A DNA stretch of 64,000 nucleotides from Frigidibacter mobilis (GCF_001620265.1 NZ_CP012661.1:2542001-2606000); one strand, 5' to 3'; counted from the first letter of the stretch, positions 51,993-62,049 are shown. The notes: generated by a model not told the origin, from the sequence alone. Program-made: numbers and translations.

Positions 51993-53296
51993 ACAAACCC
52001 GTCGTCCGCAAGCTGCGTTGCGCGGTCTACACCCGCAAATCCTCCGAGGAAGGGCTGGAACAGGAGTTCAACAGCCTGCATGCCCAGCGGGAAGCCTGCG
52101 AGTCCTACATCGCCAGCCAACGGTCCGAGGGCTGGGTGCTGGTGCGCGACCAATATGACGATGGCGGCGTTTCCGGCGGCACGTTGGAACGCCCCGGCCT
52201 GAAGCGGCTGCTGGCCGACATCGAGGATGGGCTGGTCGATGTGGTGGTGGTCTACAAGATCGACCGCTTGTCCCGTTCGCTGATGGACTTCTCGAAGCTG
52301 GTCGAGGTGTTCGACCGCAACGGCGTGACCTTCGTTTCCGTCACCCAGTCCTTCAACACCACCACGTCCATGGGGCGGCTTACGCTGAACATCCTGTTGT
52401 CCTTCGCCCAGTTTGAACGCGAGGTGACGGCCGAACGCATCCGCGACAAGGTGAAGGCTTCGCGGATGAAGGGCATGTGGATGGGTGGCTGTCCGCCCCT
52501 TGGATATGAGGTGAAGGCCCGGAAGCTCGTCGAGAATCCCGCAGATGCCGCGCATGTTCGCTGGGTCTTCGCCCGGTTCATCGAGATCGGATCGGGCACG
52601 GTGCTGGCGCGCGAACTTGCCGAGAGGGGCGTCACCACCAGCCGGGGCCACCGGATCGACAAGAAGTTCATCTACCGGATGCTGAACAACCGGGTCTACA
52701 TCGGCGAGGCTGTTCACAAGGGAACCAGCTATCCCGGCGAGCATTCGGCGATCATCGACCGTGAACTTTGGGATGGGGCCCATGCCATCCTTACCGAGAG
52801 CCCGAGAAAGCGCGCCGCCCGAACCCGCGCCGACACGCCCGCGCTCCTTCGGGGATTGCTACACGGGCCTGATGGAGCGGCCTTCTCGCCAACCCACACC
52901 CGAAAGGGCGGACGGCTTTACCGCTACTACGTCAGCCAGACGGTCCTGAAGCATGGCGCCGGATCGTGCCCTGTGGGCCGCGTGCCTGCTGGCGAGATTG
53001 AGGGGGCCGTCATTGACCAGATGCGCATCGTGTTCCGCCAACCCGAAATTGTCGCGGGCACGTGGAAGGCGGCCAGAGATAAAGATGCGGGGATCAACGA
53101 GGCTGAGACCTACGCAGCCCTGACCCGGCTTGACCCGCTATGGAATGAAATGTTCCCAGCCGAACAGGCGCGCATCGTGGCGCTGCTGGTGGAGCGGGTC
53201 GACATCGGCACCGATGGGCTGAATGTGCGATTGCGCACGGACGGTCTGGCAGCGTTGACGCGCGAGATGCGCGCAGAGGTGGGAGCGGCGGCATGA
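51989..53296 (+). CDS. large serine recombinase (putative prophage integrase)
   Basis: A 435-residue protein. The resolvase domain shows RCAVYTRKSSEEGLEQEFNS with the nucleophile Ser at about residue 18, DGGVSGGTLERPGLKRLLAD and YKIDRLSRSLMDFSKLVEVF; the recombinase domain follows (GVTTSRGHRIDKKFIYRMLN, YIGEAVHKGTSYPGEH). It is intact and probably integrates the prophage, since no tyrosine integrase is visible. The attachment site could not be identified. Confidence 0.9.
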   Translation: MNKPVVRKLRCAVYTRKSSEEGLEQEFNSLHAQREACESYIASQRSEGWVLVRDQYDDGGVSGGTLERPGLKRLLADIEDGLVDVVVVYKIDRLSRSLMDFSKLVEVFDRNGVTFVSVTQSFNTTTSMGRLTLNILLSFAQFEREVTAERIRDKVKASRMKGMWMGGCPPLGYEVKARKLVENPADAAHVRWVFARFIEIGSGTVLARELAERGVTTSRGHRIDKKFIYRMLNNRVYIGEAVHKGTSYPGEHSAIIDRELWDGAHAILTESPRKRAARTRADTPALLRGLLHGPDGAAFSPTHTRKGGRLYRYYVSQTVLKHGAGSCPVGRVPAGEIEGAVIDQMRIVFRQPEIVAGTWKAARDKDAGINEAETYAALTRLDPLWNEMFPAEQARIVALLVERVDIGTDGLNVRLRTDGLAALTREMRAEVGAAA

Positions 53297-53703
53297 CGCG
53301 CGTGCAGGCTATCCCCGATACCATTACCGTCCATGTGCCCTTCAGCCTTGTGAAGCGCGGCGGGCGGAAGGAGATGGTATTGCCTGTCGACAGGTCGACC
53401 CCACGCCAAACCGACGACACGCTGGTCAAGGCGCTGGCGCGCGCCTTCCGCTGGAAACGCATGCTGGACACGGGCGAGTTTTCCACCATTGCCGATTTGG
53501 CTCAGCGCGAACGGATCGCCGCACCTTTTCTGACTCGGACCATGCGGCTCGCACAGCTTGCGCCGGATCTTGTCGAGGCGATTCTGGATGGCCGACAGCC
53601 GCGCGGCCTCACGCTGGAGGCGCTGCGCGAGCCGTTGCCTTGCGACTGGTCGGAACAGCGCCATCATCTGGCGATGTCCATCATTGACAATGAATCCCAC
53701 TGA
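53293..53703 (+). CDS. recombinase-associated helix-turn-helix protein
   Basis: A 136-residue protein overlapping the recombinase stop by ATGA. Residues 60-120 (GEFSTIADLAQRERIAAPFL, TRTMRLAQLAPDLVEAILDG) form a ParB/KorB-like helix-turn-helix. It is a regular third partner of DUF2924-recombinase modules. A hairpin with TGAATCCC/GGGATTCA-type arms follows its stop (about 53690-53717). Confidence 0.75.
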   Translation: MTRVQAIPDTITVHVPFSLVKRGGRKEMVLPVDRSTPRQTDDTLVKALARAFRWKRMLDTGEFSTIADLAQRERIAAPFLTRTMRLAQLAPDLVEAILDGRQPRGLTLEALREPLPCDWSEQRHHLAMSIIDNESH

Positions 53704-53758
53704 ATCAGGGGATTCACGGGGGCAACTGCCCGTGCTAGGGTTTCAAAAAGAGGCAGGC

Positions 53759-54274
53759 ATGAGCGTTCTATTCACAGTTGGATATGAAGGGACCGATATT
53801 GATCGGTTCGTCCGGACCCTGAAGGCGGCCGGTGTACGGCAGCTGGCTGACGTACGTGCGGTCGCGGTCTCTCGCAAGGCCGGGTTTTCGAAGAAGAAGC
53901 TGGCCGAACGCCTCGCCGACGAAGGCATACGTTACATTCATTTCGTCTCGCTCGGTGATCCAAAACCTGGCAGGGAAGCAGCGCGCGCCGGTGAGTATGA
54001 CCGATTCCGTTTGATTTACGGCGCGCACATCCGGACGGACGATGCGCAGAGCGCCCTGATGGAACTGACGGAAACCGTGCAGGTAGCGTCGACCTGCCTC
54101 CTCTGCTTCGAACGCGATCCCGAGACGTGCCATCGGACGATTGTCGCACACGAGGTCTCCGAAAAGACGGGCTTCGATATTTTCAACCTTTTTGCCGATG
54201 ATCCAGATCGATATGTCCGTAACGCCGCAAAGTTGCCGCGTTTCCATCTTGGTGAAAGCCTTACCGCAGCGTAG
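53759..54274 (+). CDS. DUF488 domain-containing protein
   Basis: A 171-residue protein. The signature is LFTVGYEGTDIDRFVRTLKA, RQLADVRAVAVSRKAGFSKK, YIHFVSLGDPK and CLLCFERDPETCHRTIVAHE (Cys/His pair), typical of DUF488 proteins, whose biochemistry is uncertain. It overlaps the next gene by 62 bp, so the two are linked. It lies upstream of the restriction-modification genes. Confidence 0.85.
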   Translation: MSVLFTVGYEGTDIDRFVRTLKAAGVRQLADVRAVAVSRKAGFSKKKLAERLADEGIRYIHFVSLGDPKPGREAARAGEYDRFRLIYGAHIRTDDAQSALMELTETVQVASTCLLCFERDPETCHRTIVAHEVSEKTGFDIFNLFADDPDRYVRNAAKLPRFHLGESLTAA

Positions 54275-54977
54275 CGCGACACAAGGGGAAACGGTTTGCT
54301 GCGCCGGGGTGACCCCCAACGGCGAGTTCAAACGTCTCTTTCCTGTCAGATTTCGGCATCTTGCCGACGAGGCCACGTTCAAGCGTTGGGATTGGGTCGA
54401 TTTCAAATACCGCCTTCCAACCAGCGATCGGCGGCCAGAAAGCTGTCGCGTTTGGGAAGACAGCATTATCGTGAACGGTGAAATGCCCCCGAAGGATCGT
54501 GCCCCCTTTCTCAATCGCTTGGTGTCAGCATCCTTCAAGGAGGCCGAAGCCGCGGGGCGGTCGCTTGCGCTCATTCGCCCCAGAAACACCCGCTTCTACT
54601 ACAAGCCGAAGAAACCAGACGAACTTGAGCAAGAGCGCCGCATCTACGCCGACGCAGCGCGTCAGGATTCCTTCTTCGATGAACGGCTGACAGCGCTTGA
54701 GCCCAGCCCATATGACTTCCGCTTCAAGTTTGAAGACGCCGCCGGGCAGCACGACTGTGCCAACGGGGATTGGGAAGCCCATGCGATGTTCTTCAATGGG
54801 CTGAGGCGCGAGGGGTCGGAGCGCGCAACGCTTGATTGGATGAACTCGACCTTCAATGAAGAATATCCTCGAAGGGGCATGTTGTTCTGCCTCGGCAACA
54901 TGGCCAAACGCCCGCAGACCTGGCAGCTGCTGGGCGTTCTGCGGGTGGACGATACAGGGCAGTTGGCCCTGTTCTGA
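54213..54977 (+). CDS. DUF488-partner protein of unknown function
   Basis: A 254-residue protein from the ATG at 54213; family-like sequence begins soon after (TQGETVCCAGVTPNGEFKRL, FPVRFRHLADEATFKRWDWV, FKYRLPTSDRRPESCRVWED). Later segments are ALIRPRNTRFYYKPKKPDEL, QHDCANGDWEAHAMFFNGLR and a C-terminal KRPQTWQLLGVLRVDDTGQL. Proteins of this kind are repeatedly found paired with DUF488 in defence or mobile regions. No function is assigned. Confidence 0.7.
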   Translation: MSVTPQSCRVSILVKALPQRSATQGETVCCAGVTPNGEFKRLFPVRFRHLADEATFKRWDWVDFKYRLPTSDRRPESCRVWEDSIIVNGEMPPKDRAPFLNRLVSASFKEAEAAGRSLALIRPRNTRFYYKPKKPDELEQERRIYADAARQDSFFDERLTALEPSPYDFRFKFEDAAGQHDCANGDWEAHAMFFNGLRREGSERATLDWMNSTFNEEYPRRGMLFCLGNMAKRPQTWQLLGVLRVDDTGQLALF

Positions 54978-55312
54978 CCAGGTGTTAGCTGCAGCGGCGC
55001 CATGGCCGTCCACACACCCGCCGATTGTTCGCCTTGGTGATCTCAGCCGCATTCGGCTTGCGCTTGAAGCAGTCCGCAGCTTAGTCTGACGCCGTAAACG
55101 GCGGTAATGTCAGCTCAAATCCCGGGCGTTCGGCAAAGCCGTCGCCATCCGGCTTTTGAGGGCATGCATGAAACCCAACGCTCCAGCGATCCATCCTCTG
55201 CGGACCGGTATCCGGGCGACAGGTTTGCGTTGCCTGCTCACCTACGGTTGCTCCATAGCGAAAGCGGGGACGGTCGGCTGCATGTCGGCCTGGCACGCGC
55301 GCAATTCGAAGA
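54978..55312. other. gene-free gap before the mod gene
   Basis: About 335 bp with no supportable gene. A small CGCCGT-AA-ACGGCG hairpin is near 55088. Promoter of the restriction-modification genes is expected here but no clear -35/-10 pair was seen. Confidence 0.35.
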
Positions 55313-55835
55313 ATGAGGTTTGACGTGTCGCGACTGACGGATCTGATCGCACGGGCAAAGGCGAAAGACCCGGCCTTGGGGGATGAGCTTGACCGCGAGT
55401 TCAAGGCGCTGGCGTCGCGGCGGGCCTTCGGGTTGAACTTTGAACGGCACAAGCCGGAAAGCGTCGAACTACCGGGGCGTGATGTGCGGCGGGGCGACAA
55501 GGTGCATGTGCTGCCGCCGCGCGGGTCCACGGCCAAAGGGGATCAGCGGCTGTGGCGGGTGCTGCGGCTGGAAGGAGCGGGGAAGGCGCGGGTCGCCCAT
55601 CTGTCGCTGATCGACGCGGCCGAGCCTGAGACGTCCGAGGTGCCAGTTGCCGACCTGGTCGTGGTGGCCGAGTTTCGGGACTACATCTATCCGGGGCTGG
55701 TCAGCACGGGGAAGGTGACGCAGGGCGGCGACAAGCCGTTTCACACGGTGATCAACGGCGAGAACTTTCATGCACTGGAGGCACTGACCTACACGCACCG
55801 GGGCAAGATCGACGCAATCTACATCGACCCGCCAT

Positions 55836-55840
55836 ATAAC
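55836..55840. repeat. 5-bp target duplication (ATAAC), left copy
   Basis: ATAAC directly precedes the IS1380 left inverted repeat and recurs at 57840-57844, where mod coding resumes. Confidence 0.65.
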
Positions 55841-57510
55841 CCCACATTCTCCAAGTAAGTCGCTGATTTCGCTGTCGTAATCGTGATATTTCGCATATAA
55901 ATCATGGCGTTGACGGCTGCGAGGGGCGCGTTTCATGGATCACCTGGAGGGTGCGGGCTTGGCGCGGGGAGATCGGGTTGATTTCGACCGCCGTGTGCGT
56001 CTGGAGTTCCGTGGTGCGCAGATCAGTTCAGACGGTGGCCTGCTGGTGATGCGCGAGCTTGATGACGTGCTCGGCCTGTCCAATCTGGCGTCGGAGGCGC
56101 TGCGAGACAGCCGCACCGGGAAGAACACGCTCCATCGGCTTGACGGATTGTTCCGGCAATCGGTGTTCGGACGACTGGCCGGATACGAGGATGTGAACGA
56201 TGCCGACCGCTTGGCCCTCGATCCCGTGATGCGTCAGGTCGTTGGCGGCAGGGCCGTCGAGGCGCAAGCTGCTTCGGCATCGCAGATGGGACGGTTCGAG
56301 ACCGAGACGCTGGCTCTGGCCGCGAACCGGGCGGCGCTGGCCGATCTGAACGGCCAATGGATCGACCGGTTTCATGACCGCAACGGGTTGAAATACATCG
56401 TGCTGGACATGGACAGCTCGGTCAGCCCCACCCACGGCGATCAGGAAGGTGCTGCCTGGAACGGCATTTCGACTGCACCTGCTATCACCCCATCTTCTTG
56501 TTCAACCAGTTTGGCATGCTGGAGCGCTGCGCCCTGCGTAACGGCAATGTCCACAGCGCCGATGGCTGGCGGGATGTCCTTGATCCCGTCATTGCCCGAT
56601 ATGCTGGCCGCGACCTTGGTGGACGCTTCTTCCGGGCCGACGCTGCCTACGCGATCCCCGCGATCTATATGCGGCTGGAAGAAGCCAGGTTCTTCTACGC
56701 CATCCGTCTGCCCGCCAACGCCGTCTTGCGCGAGAAGATCGCGCATCGGCTGACACGGCCCGTGGGACGGCCTTCGCTGACCAAGGTCAAACGGTTCTTC
56801 GAGGACTTCGAGTATCAGGCGGCGTCCTGGGACAAGCCGCGCCGCGTCATCGCCAAGATCGAATGGCATCCGGGCGAGCTGTTCCCCAAAGTCGGCTTCA
56901 TCGTCACCAACCTGCCGATGGAGCCAGACTGGGTGGTGAGGTTCTACAACCAGCGCGGCACCGCAGAGCAGCACATCAAGGAAGGCAAATATGCCTTTCG
57001 CTGGACGCGGCTGTCATGCCGGAAGTTCCGGCACAACGAGGTGCGGCTGCAACTGCACGCGCTGGCCTACAACCTGGCAACCTTCCTGCGCTGCATCGAA
57101 CTGCCCGAGGCCATGGCGGACTGGTCGTTGACCAGCCTGCAACTCAAGCTGATCAAGATCGGCGCCCGCGTCGTCCGCCACGCCCGCGCCATTACCTTCC
57201 AGTTGGCCGAGGTCGCCGTCACCGGCCCGATGGTGCGGGCCGTCCTTGCCGCCATCCGCCGTCTTCGAACGCCTCCGTCATGCGCATGACCACGATCCAT
57301 GCCCAAGCTGAACGAAAGCGGCAGGACAGGTCCGTCTGCCGCGCGGAAAAGCGGCTCTGCCGGGCCAGAATGCTGCGGGTTCGAGGCTTGATCCACCCGA
57401 CTTCGGCCGTTTGCGCGACGACAGACACCGCTCGGGGCGAAAAACGCTTGCCCAGCGAGCAAAATCAGGCGATCTTGAAGTCAAGCGGCAGGCCACTTGG
57501 GGAATGTCGG
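55841..57510 (+). mobile_element. IS1380-family insertion sequence
   Basis: Left inverted repeat CCCACATTCTCCAAG (55841-55855) and right inverted repeat CTTGGGGAATGTCGG (57496-57510) agree at 13 of 15 positions as inverted copies. The left end resembles the IS1380-family terminus of ISEcp1. Length 1,670 bp is typical. The target duplication is 5 bp but is found 330 bp beyond the right repeat. Confidence 0.8.
55935..57289 (+). pseudogene. IS1380-family transposase, one-base frameshift
   Basis: Two adjoining frames give a complete DDE transposase of about 450 residues: RRVRLEFRGAQISSDGGLLV, YIVLDMDSSVSPTHGDQEGA (first Asp) and, after the shift, CALRNGNVHSADGWRDVLDP, FFRADAAYAIPAIYMRLEEA (second Asp) and RFYNQRGTAEQHIKEGKYAF (Glu). 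The break is at AACGGCATT (56461-56469); one added G gives GHFDCTCYHPIF. The remainder is intact. Confidence 0.85.
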
Positions 57511-57839
57511 TCCGAAGCGGCCGCTGCAAGTTTGAGTGGGATCACAGGGACAACTGGAACGGCGGAACGGACTGCTATGTCCTTCGCATCGCGATTGCCG
57601 CTGAAAATTTCGTGGCTATTGGCGATCGCAAGACAGCACTCGAAGGAGTCATAGTCAAGCGCCTGGAAGAAGCGGCCAGTCAGTTTGGTACTGATTGGTA
57701 CTCCGTCGCCTTGTCACCAATGATCGTCTCCATGCCAGGCCGCCCAGATCTGGAAGGTGGGCCGGTTTCCTATTCAGTCAGGCGCGCCATCATTGATCTG
57801 CTGCGACAGGAAGATGTCCCTTGGCCTGGCGAATTATCG
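57511..57839 (+). other. captured 329-bp passenger DNA next to IS1380, fragment of an unknown gene
   Basis: It lies between the IS right repeat and the second ATAAC copy. It is open in one frame and looks coding (TDCYVLRIAIAAENFVAIGD, LEEAASQFGTDWYSVALSPM, VSYSVRRAIIDLLRQEDVPW), with an ATG at 57504 inside the IS repeat, but has no natural start or stop of its own. It is not part of mod. It ends with TGGCGAATTATCG, which partly resembles the IS right repeat. Confidence 0.55.
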
Positions 57840-57844
57840 ATAAC
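57840..57844. repeat. 5-bp target duplication (ATAAC), right copy
   Basis: This copy lies 330 bp beyond the element's own right inverted repeat, showing that the mobilised unit was longer than the IS. Confidence 0.65.
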
Positions 57845-59460
57845 ACCGGGGCCCGGGACTGGAAATACAACAACGATTACGTCGAGGCTGAAGATTTGTA
57901 TCGGCACTCAAAATGGCTGGCGTTCATGGAACGGCGGCTGCTGATTGCCCGGGAACTGCTAAATCCGACCAAGTCAGTTCTAATAGTCACAATTGATGAA
58001 AAAGAGTATTTACGCCTAGGAATTCTTCTTGAGCAACTATTTTTGGATGCTCGAATTCAAATGGTTTCAAGTGTCATTAATCCGAAAGGGCTGCTCGGTC
58101 TTCCTCTTTTGGACGAACCGACGAATATGTATACTTCGTTATGTTTGGAAGTGCAGCACCCAATCCAGTCGCATTGGGAGGCGAGTGGAAGATTGTCGAA
58201 GACCGCCGTGCTGGAAGTTTGCGTTGGGCCGAACTACTCCGGGCTGGCTCCAACACTCGCCGCTCGGACCGGCCCAATCAGTTTTATCCTGTTTTCATAA
58301 AGTTAGCACCTGAGGGTCCTGTATTCGACTCTGTGGGGGATACCTATTTTGGACACGAATGGCGCTCGCTGGAAGCACCCGGTGGGTGTGTGGCGATCTG
58401 GCCGATTAGGTCCGACGGTTCAGAGGGAAACTGGCAAATCAGCGCGCCAATTCTGAGGGATACGATTAAGAAGGGTTTTGCTAAAATCGGTAATTGGAGA
58501 GGTAGCAACACCGCAATTTCATATTTGAAAAAGGGCGAGCAAGCAAAGATTGATGCTGGAATATTTCCGGTGACCGGAAAGAAGCAAGACGGGTCAATCC
58601 TTGTTGATGATTCTGCATATCAGCCGGTCTTTATACCGGGGACGCAGTGGAGAATAAGCTCGCACAATGCTGAGCAAGGTGGAACGAACTTACAGAAGCT
58701 TCTGATTCCGGGGCGCCGCTTTCCATTCCCAAAATCCCTCTATGCGGTAGAAGATGCGTTGCGCTTCTTTGTGGGGAGCAATCGTGAGGCAACCATCCTC
58801 GACTTCTTCTCCGGTTCCGGCACCACAGCCCACGCCGTCATGCGCCTCAACCACCAGGATGGCGGGCGGAGGCAGTGTATCTCGGTGACGAACAACGAGG
58901 TGGCTGCGGAGGAACAGACCGCTCTGCGCACTGCCAACCTGCGCCCTGGCGACCCGGAGTGGGAGAAGTGGGGCATCTGCGATTACATCACCAAGCCCCG
59001 GATCGCGGCGGCCATCACCGGCAAAACGCCGGACGGCCAGCCCATCGCCGGCGACTACAAGTTCACCGACGAATTCCCGATGGCCGAGGGGTTCGAGGAG
59101 AACGCCGAGTTCTTCACCCTGACCTATGAGGCCCCGGTCGCCGTCAGCCACAACCTCGCCTTTCGGCGCGTGGCACCCCTCCTGTGGATGCGGGCCGGGT
59201 CAGAGGGCCGCCGCATCGATGATCTGCCCGCGCAGGGTTGGGAGGTGGCAGGCACCTACGGCCTGCTCGTGGACCTGGACCGCGCAACCGAGTTCTGCGC
59301 TGCGGCCGCCTTGGCGGAGGGTCTGCGCGTGGCCTATATCGTCACCGATGACGACCGGCGCTTTCAGGCGGTCACCCGGGCCTTGCCCGACACCATCGAA
59401 CCGGTGCGGCTCTACGAGTCCTACCTTTCCAATTTCCGTTTTGCGATGGGCCGCTGAGCC

Positions 59461-62049
59461 ATGAAATTCACGCTGAAAGACTACCAGGAAGAAGCCGTCA
59501 AGGACGTGCTGGTCAACCTCAAGAAGGCGTCACGTCGTTGGCGCGAGGACAAGGACAAGCACGCCTTCTCATTGACCGCGACAACCGGTGCAGGCAAGAC
59601 CGTGATGGCGGCGGCTGTGTTCGAGGCGCTGTTCCATGGGGATGACAACTACGACATCGAACCCGATCCCGGCGCGGTGGTGATCTGGTTCAGCGATGAT
59701 CCCTCCCTGAACGAACAGTCCCGGTTCCGTCTGCTGGAGGCATCCGACCGCATCTCGATCTCGGACTTGGTGGTCGTGCAAAGCACTTTCCAGCGGGAAA
59801 CGCTGGAAGCGGGGAAGATTTATTTCCTGAATACCCAGAAGCTGGGCAAGTCGAGCCTGCTGGTCCGTGGCCACGATGCCGATGATGAAGGCATCGAAAA
59901 GGATGGCCAGATGCGGATCATGCCCGACATGCGGTCGTTCACGATCTGGGACACGATCCAGAACACGATCGATGATCCGGCGCTGACTTTGTATCTGGTG
60001 TTGGACGAGGCACACCGCGGGATGCGCGCAGCCACCGGGGCGGGCGAGAAGACCACCATCGTCAAACGACTGATCAACGGGACCGGCTCGGTCCCCGGCA
60101 TTCCAGTCGTCTTGGGGATTTCCGCGACTGTGGATCGCTTCAACGCGGCGATGACCGACATGCAGGGCCGCGCCACGCTTCCCAATGTGGTCGTGGATTC
60201 AGCCAAGGTGCAAGCCTCGGGCCTGCTGAAGGACACGATCATCCTGGACGTGCCGAAGGAGGTGGGTCAGTTCGACACCGTGCTCGTCCGGCGTGGCACG
60301 GACAAGCTGAAGGACATCTCGGCGGCGTGGGCGGCTTATGCGCAAGCGCAGAATGACGCGGACACCGTGTTGCCTCTGATGGTGTTGCAGGTGCCGAATT
60401 CCCCGGACCCAAACGACATCGGCCGGGCGCTAGACACGATCTATGACCGCTGGCCGGACTTGCCAGACGACGCCGTGGCGCATGTGTTTGGCGAGCACAC
60501 CGCGCAGACCTTCGGTCGGCACACTGTTCGCTACATCTCGCCCGAGCGCGTGCAGGAGTCGACCTGGGTGCGGATCCTGATCGCCAAGGATGCCATCAGC
60601 ACGGGCTGGGACTGTCCTCGCGCAGAAGTCATGGTCTCTTTCAGGCCCGCCAAGGACAAGACCCACATCACGCAGTTGCTCGGCCGCATGGTGCGCACGC
60701 CCCTCGCGCGCCGCATCCCGGGCAATGATCGCTTGAACGCCGTCGACTGCCTGCTGCCGTTTTTCGACGAACAGTCGGTCAGCGAAGTGGCCAAGGCCCT
60801 GATGTCGGGTGGCGATGGCGGCGACGACCTTCCCGGCCGTCGCGTTCTGATCAATCCGGCAGAGATGAAACCAAATCCGGCTATCGCGGAAGCCGTGTGG
60901 GAAAAGCTGGTGTCGTTGCCATCCCAGACATTGCCAAAGCGCCAGGCCCGCCCAGTGAAGCGCCTGACCTCGCTGGCGCATGAACTGGCAGCGGACGGGC
61001 TGCTGCCAGAAGCCGGAAAGCTGGCGCATGCAGAAATGCACAAAGTGCTTGAAGGAACGCGAGCGCGGTACAAGGACGAGATCGCCGCCTCGCGAAAAGC
61101 GGTGATGACGGTCGAGGGTAAGAGCCTGAAGACCGATATGAAGGCCGGGGAAATGACCTTCGATGATTTCCTCGAAGTCGCAGACTATGCAGTGATCGAA
61201 GATGCCTACCGCAGGGCCGGGCGTGCCATCAGCCCGGACCTGGCCACGACGTACAGCGACTTCATCGCCAAAGCCGACGGCGATCCAGACGACCTAGAAG
61301 GGGCGCTGATTGAAGCCCACGTCACTGTTGCGGCGCTTGGGCTGGTGCCGCAAGTGAAGGAGGCGCTGGAGGCTGAGGCAGAGAAGCTCGCGACGCAGTG
61401 GCTCTCCAAGTATCGAGTCCAGATCAAGAGCCTGTCAGACGAAAGGCAGGACGTTTACCGGCAGATCCGGGAAATGAGCGCCAACCCGATGGAGGTTGAT
61501 CTCGCGCGCCCGACGTCGTGGATGCAGCCAACAGTCATCCGGGAGGCCAACGGCAACGAAACGCTGCTGCCTCGCTTCGAGCGGCACCTCTTGTGCGGCG
61601 ATGACGGCCTTTTCCCCGAGGACTTCAATACTTGGGAGGGCGAAGTCGTGAATGCCGAACTGAAGCGGGCGGGGACGTTGGGATGGTATCGCAACCCTTC
61701 CAGAGCCAGTCAGGACTCGCTCGGCATCGTTTACGCTGAGGGCGAGGAAACGAAGATCGTTCGTCCTGACTTTGTATTTCTTGGTCAACTGGCCGATGGA
61801 TCAGTCGTTGCCGACATAGTCGACCCGCATGGCATCCAGTTCGGCGATGCGATGCCAAAGTTGAAGGGGCTATCCCGCTATGCAGAGACTTTCGGTGGCC
61901 AGTATCGCCGGATCGAAGCTGTTGCGAAGATTGGCGACAAATTCCGCGTCCTCGACTTGACGGAGCCTGGCACCCGAGCCGCCGTCGCAACGGCTACGAC
62001 AATCAAGGCCTTGTACGAGAGCGACGCAGCTGCGGACTACTTGGCCTAG
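59461..62049 (+). CDS. type III restriction enzyme Res subunit (SF2 helicase-nuclease)
   Basis: An 862-residue protein starting 3 bp after the mod stop. Motif I is LTATTGAGKTVMAAAVFEAL (Walker A), motif II LYLVLDEAHRGMRAATG (DEAH), motif III-like GISATVDRFN, motif VI HITQLLGRMVRTPLAR. The C-terminal endonuclease domain contains IVRPDFVFLGQLADGSVVAD (PD...E/D-x-V). It needs Mod for target recognition, so with mod disrupted it is likely inactive. The gene itself is intact. Confidence 0.85.
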   Translation: MKFTLKDYQEEAVKDVLVNLKKASRRWREDKDKHAFSLTATTGAGKTVMAAAVFEALFHGDDNYDIEPDPGAVVIWFSDDPSLNEQSRFRLLEASDRISISDLVVVQSTFQRETLEAGKIYFLNTQKLGKSSLLVRGHDADDEGIEKDGQMRIMPDMRSFTIWDTIQNTIDDPALTLYLVLDEAHRGMRAATGAGEKTTIVKRLINGTGSVPGIPVVLGISATVDRFNAAMTDMQGRATLPNVVVDSAKVQASGLLKDTIILDVPKEVGQFDTVLVRRGTDKLKDISAAWAAYAQAQNDADTVLPLMVLQVPNSPDPNDIGRALDTIYDRWPDLPDDAVAHVFGEHTAQTFGRHTVRYISPERVQESTWVRILIAKDAISTGWDCPRAEVMVSFRPAKDKTHITQLLGRMVRTPLARRIPGNDRLNAVDCLLPFFDEQSVSEVAKALMSGGDGGDDLPGRRVLINPAEMKPNPAIAEAVWEKLVSLPSQTLPKRQARPVKRLTSLAHELAADGLLPEAGKLAHAEMHKVLEGTRARYKDEIAASRKAVMTVEGKSLKTDMKAGEMTFDDFLEVADYAVIEDAYRRAGRAISPDLATTYSDFIAKADGDPDDLEGALIEAHVTVAALGLVPQVKEALEAEAEKLATQWLSKYRVQIKSLSDERQDVYRQIREMSANPMEVDLARPTSWMQPTVIREANGNETLLPRFERHLLCGDDGLFPEDFNTWEGEVVNAELKRAGTLGWYRNPSRASQDSLGIVYAEGEETKIVRPDFVFLGQLADGSVVADIVDPHGIQFGDAMPKLKGLSRYAETFGGQYRRIEAVAKIGDKFRVLDLTEPGTRAAVATATTIKALYESDAAADYLA

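Larger units (their letters stand above)
55313..59457 (+). pseudogene. type III-like restriction-modification Mod (N6-adenine methyltransferase), split by IS1380
   Basis: Part 1 (55313-55840) encodes the N-terminus and reads HRGKIDAIYIDPPYN at the insertion point (motif IV DPPY). Part 2 resumes at 57845 with TGARDWKYNNDYVE and continues to the SAM motif ILDFFSGSGTTAHAVMRLNH and a C-terminal target-recognition part. Removing 55841-57844 joins PPYN-TGARDW in frame. A further frame change at AAAGGGC (58088-58090) is restored by one G (NPKGAARSSSFGRTDEYVYF). Restored length is about 713 residues. The gene cannot make active Mod as sequenced. Confidence 0.85.
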
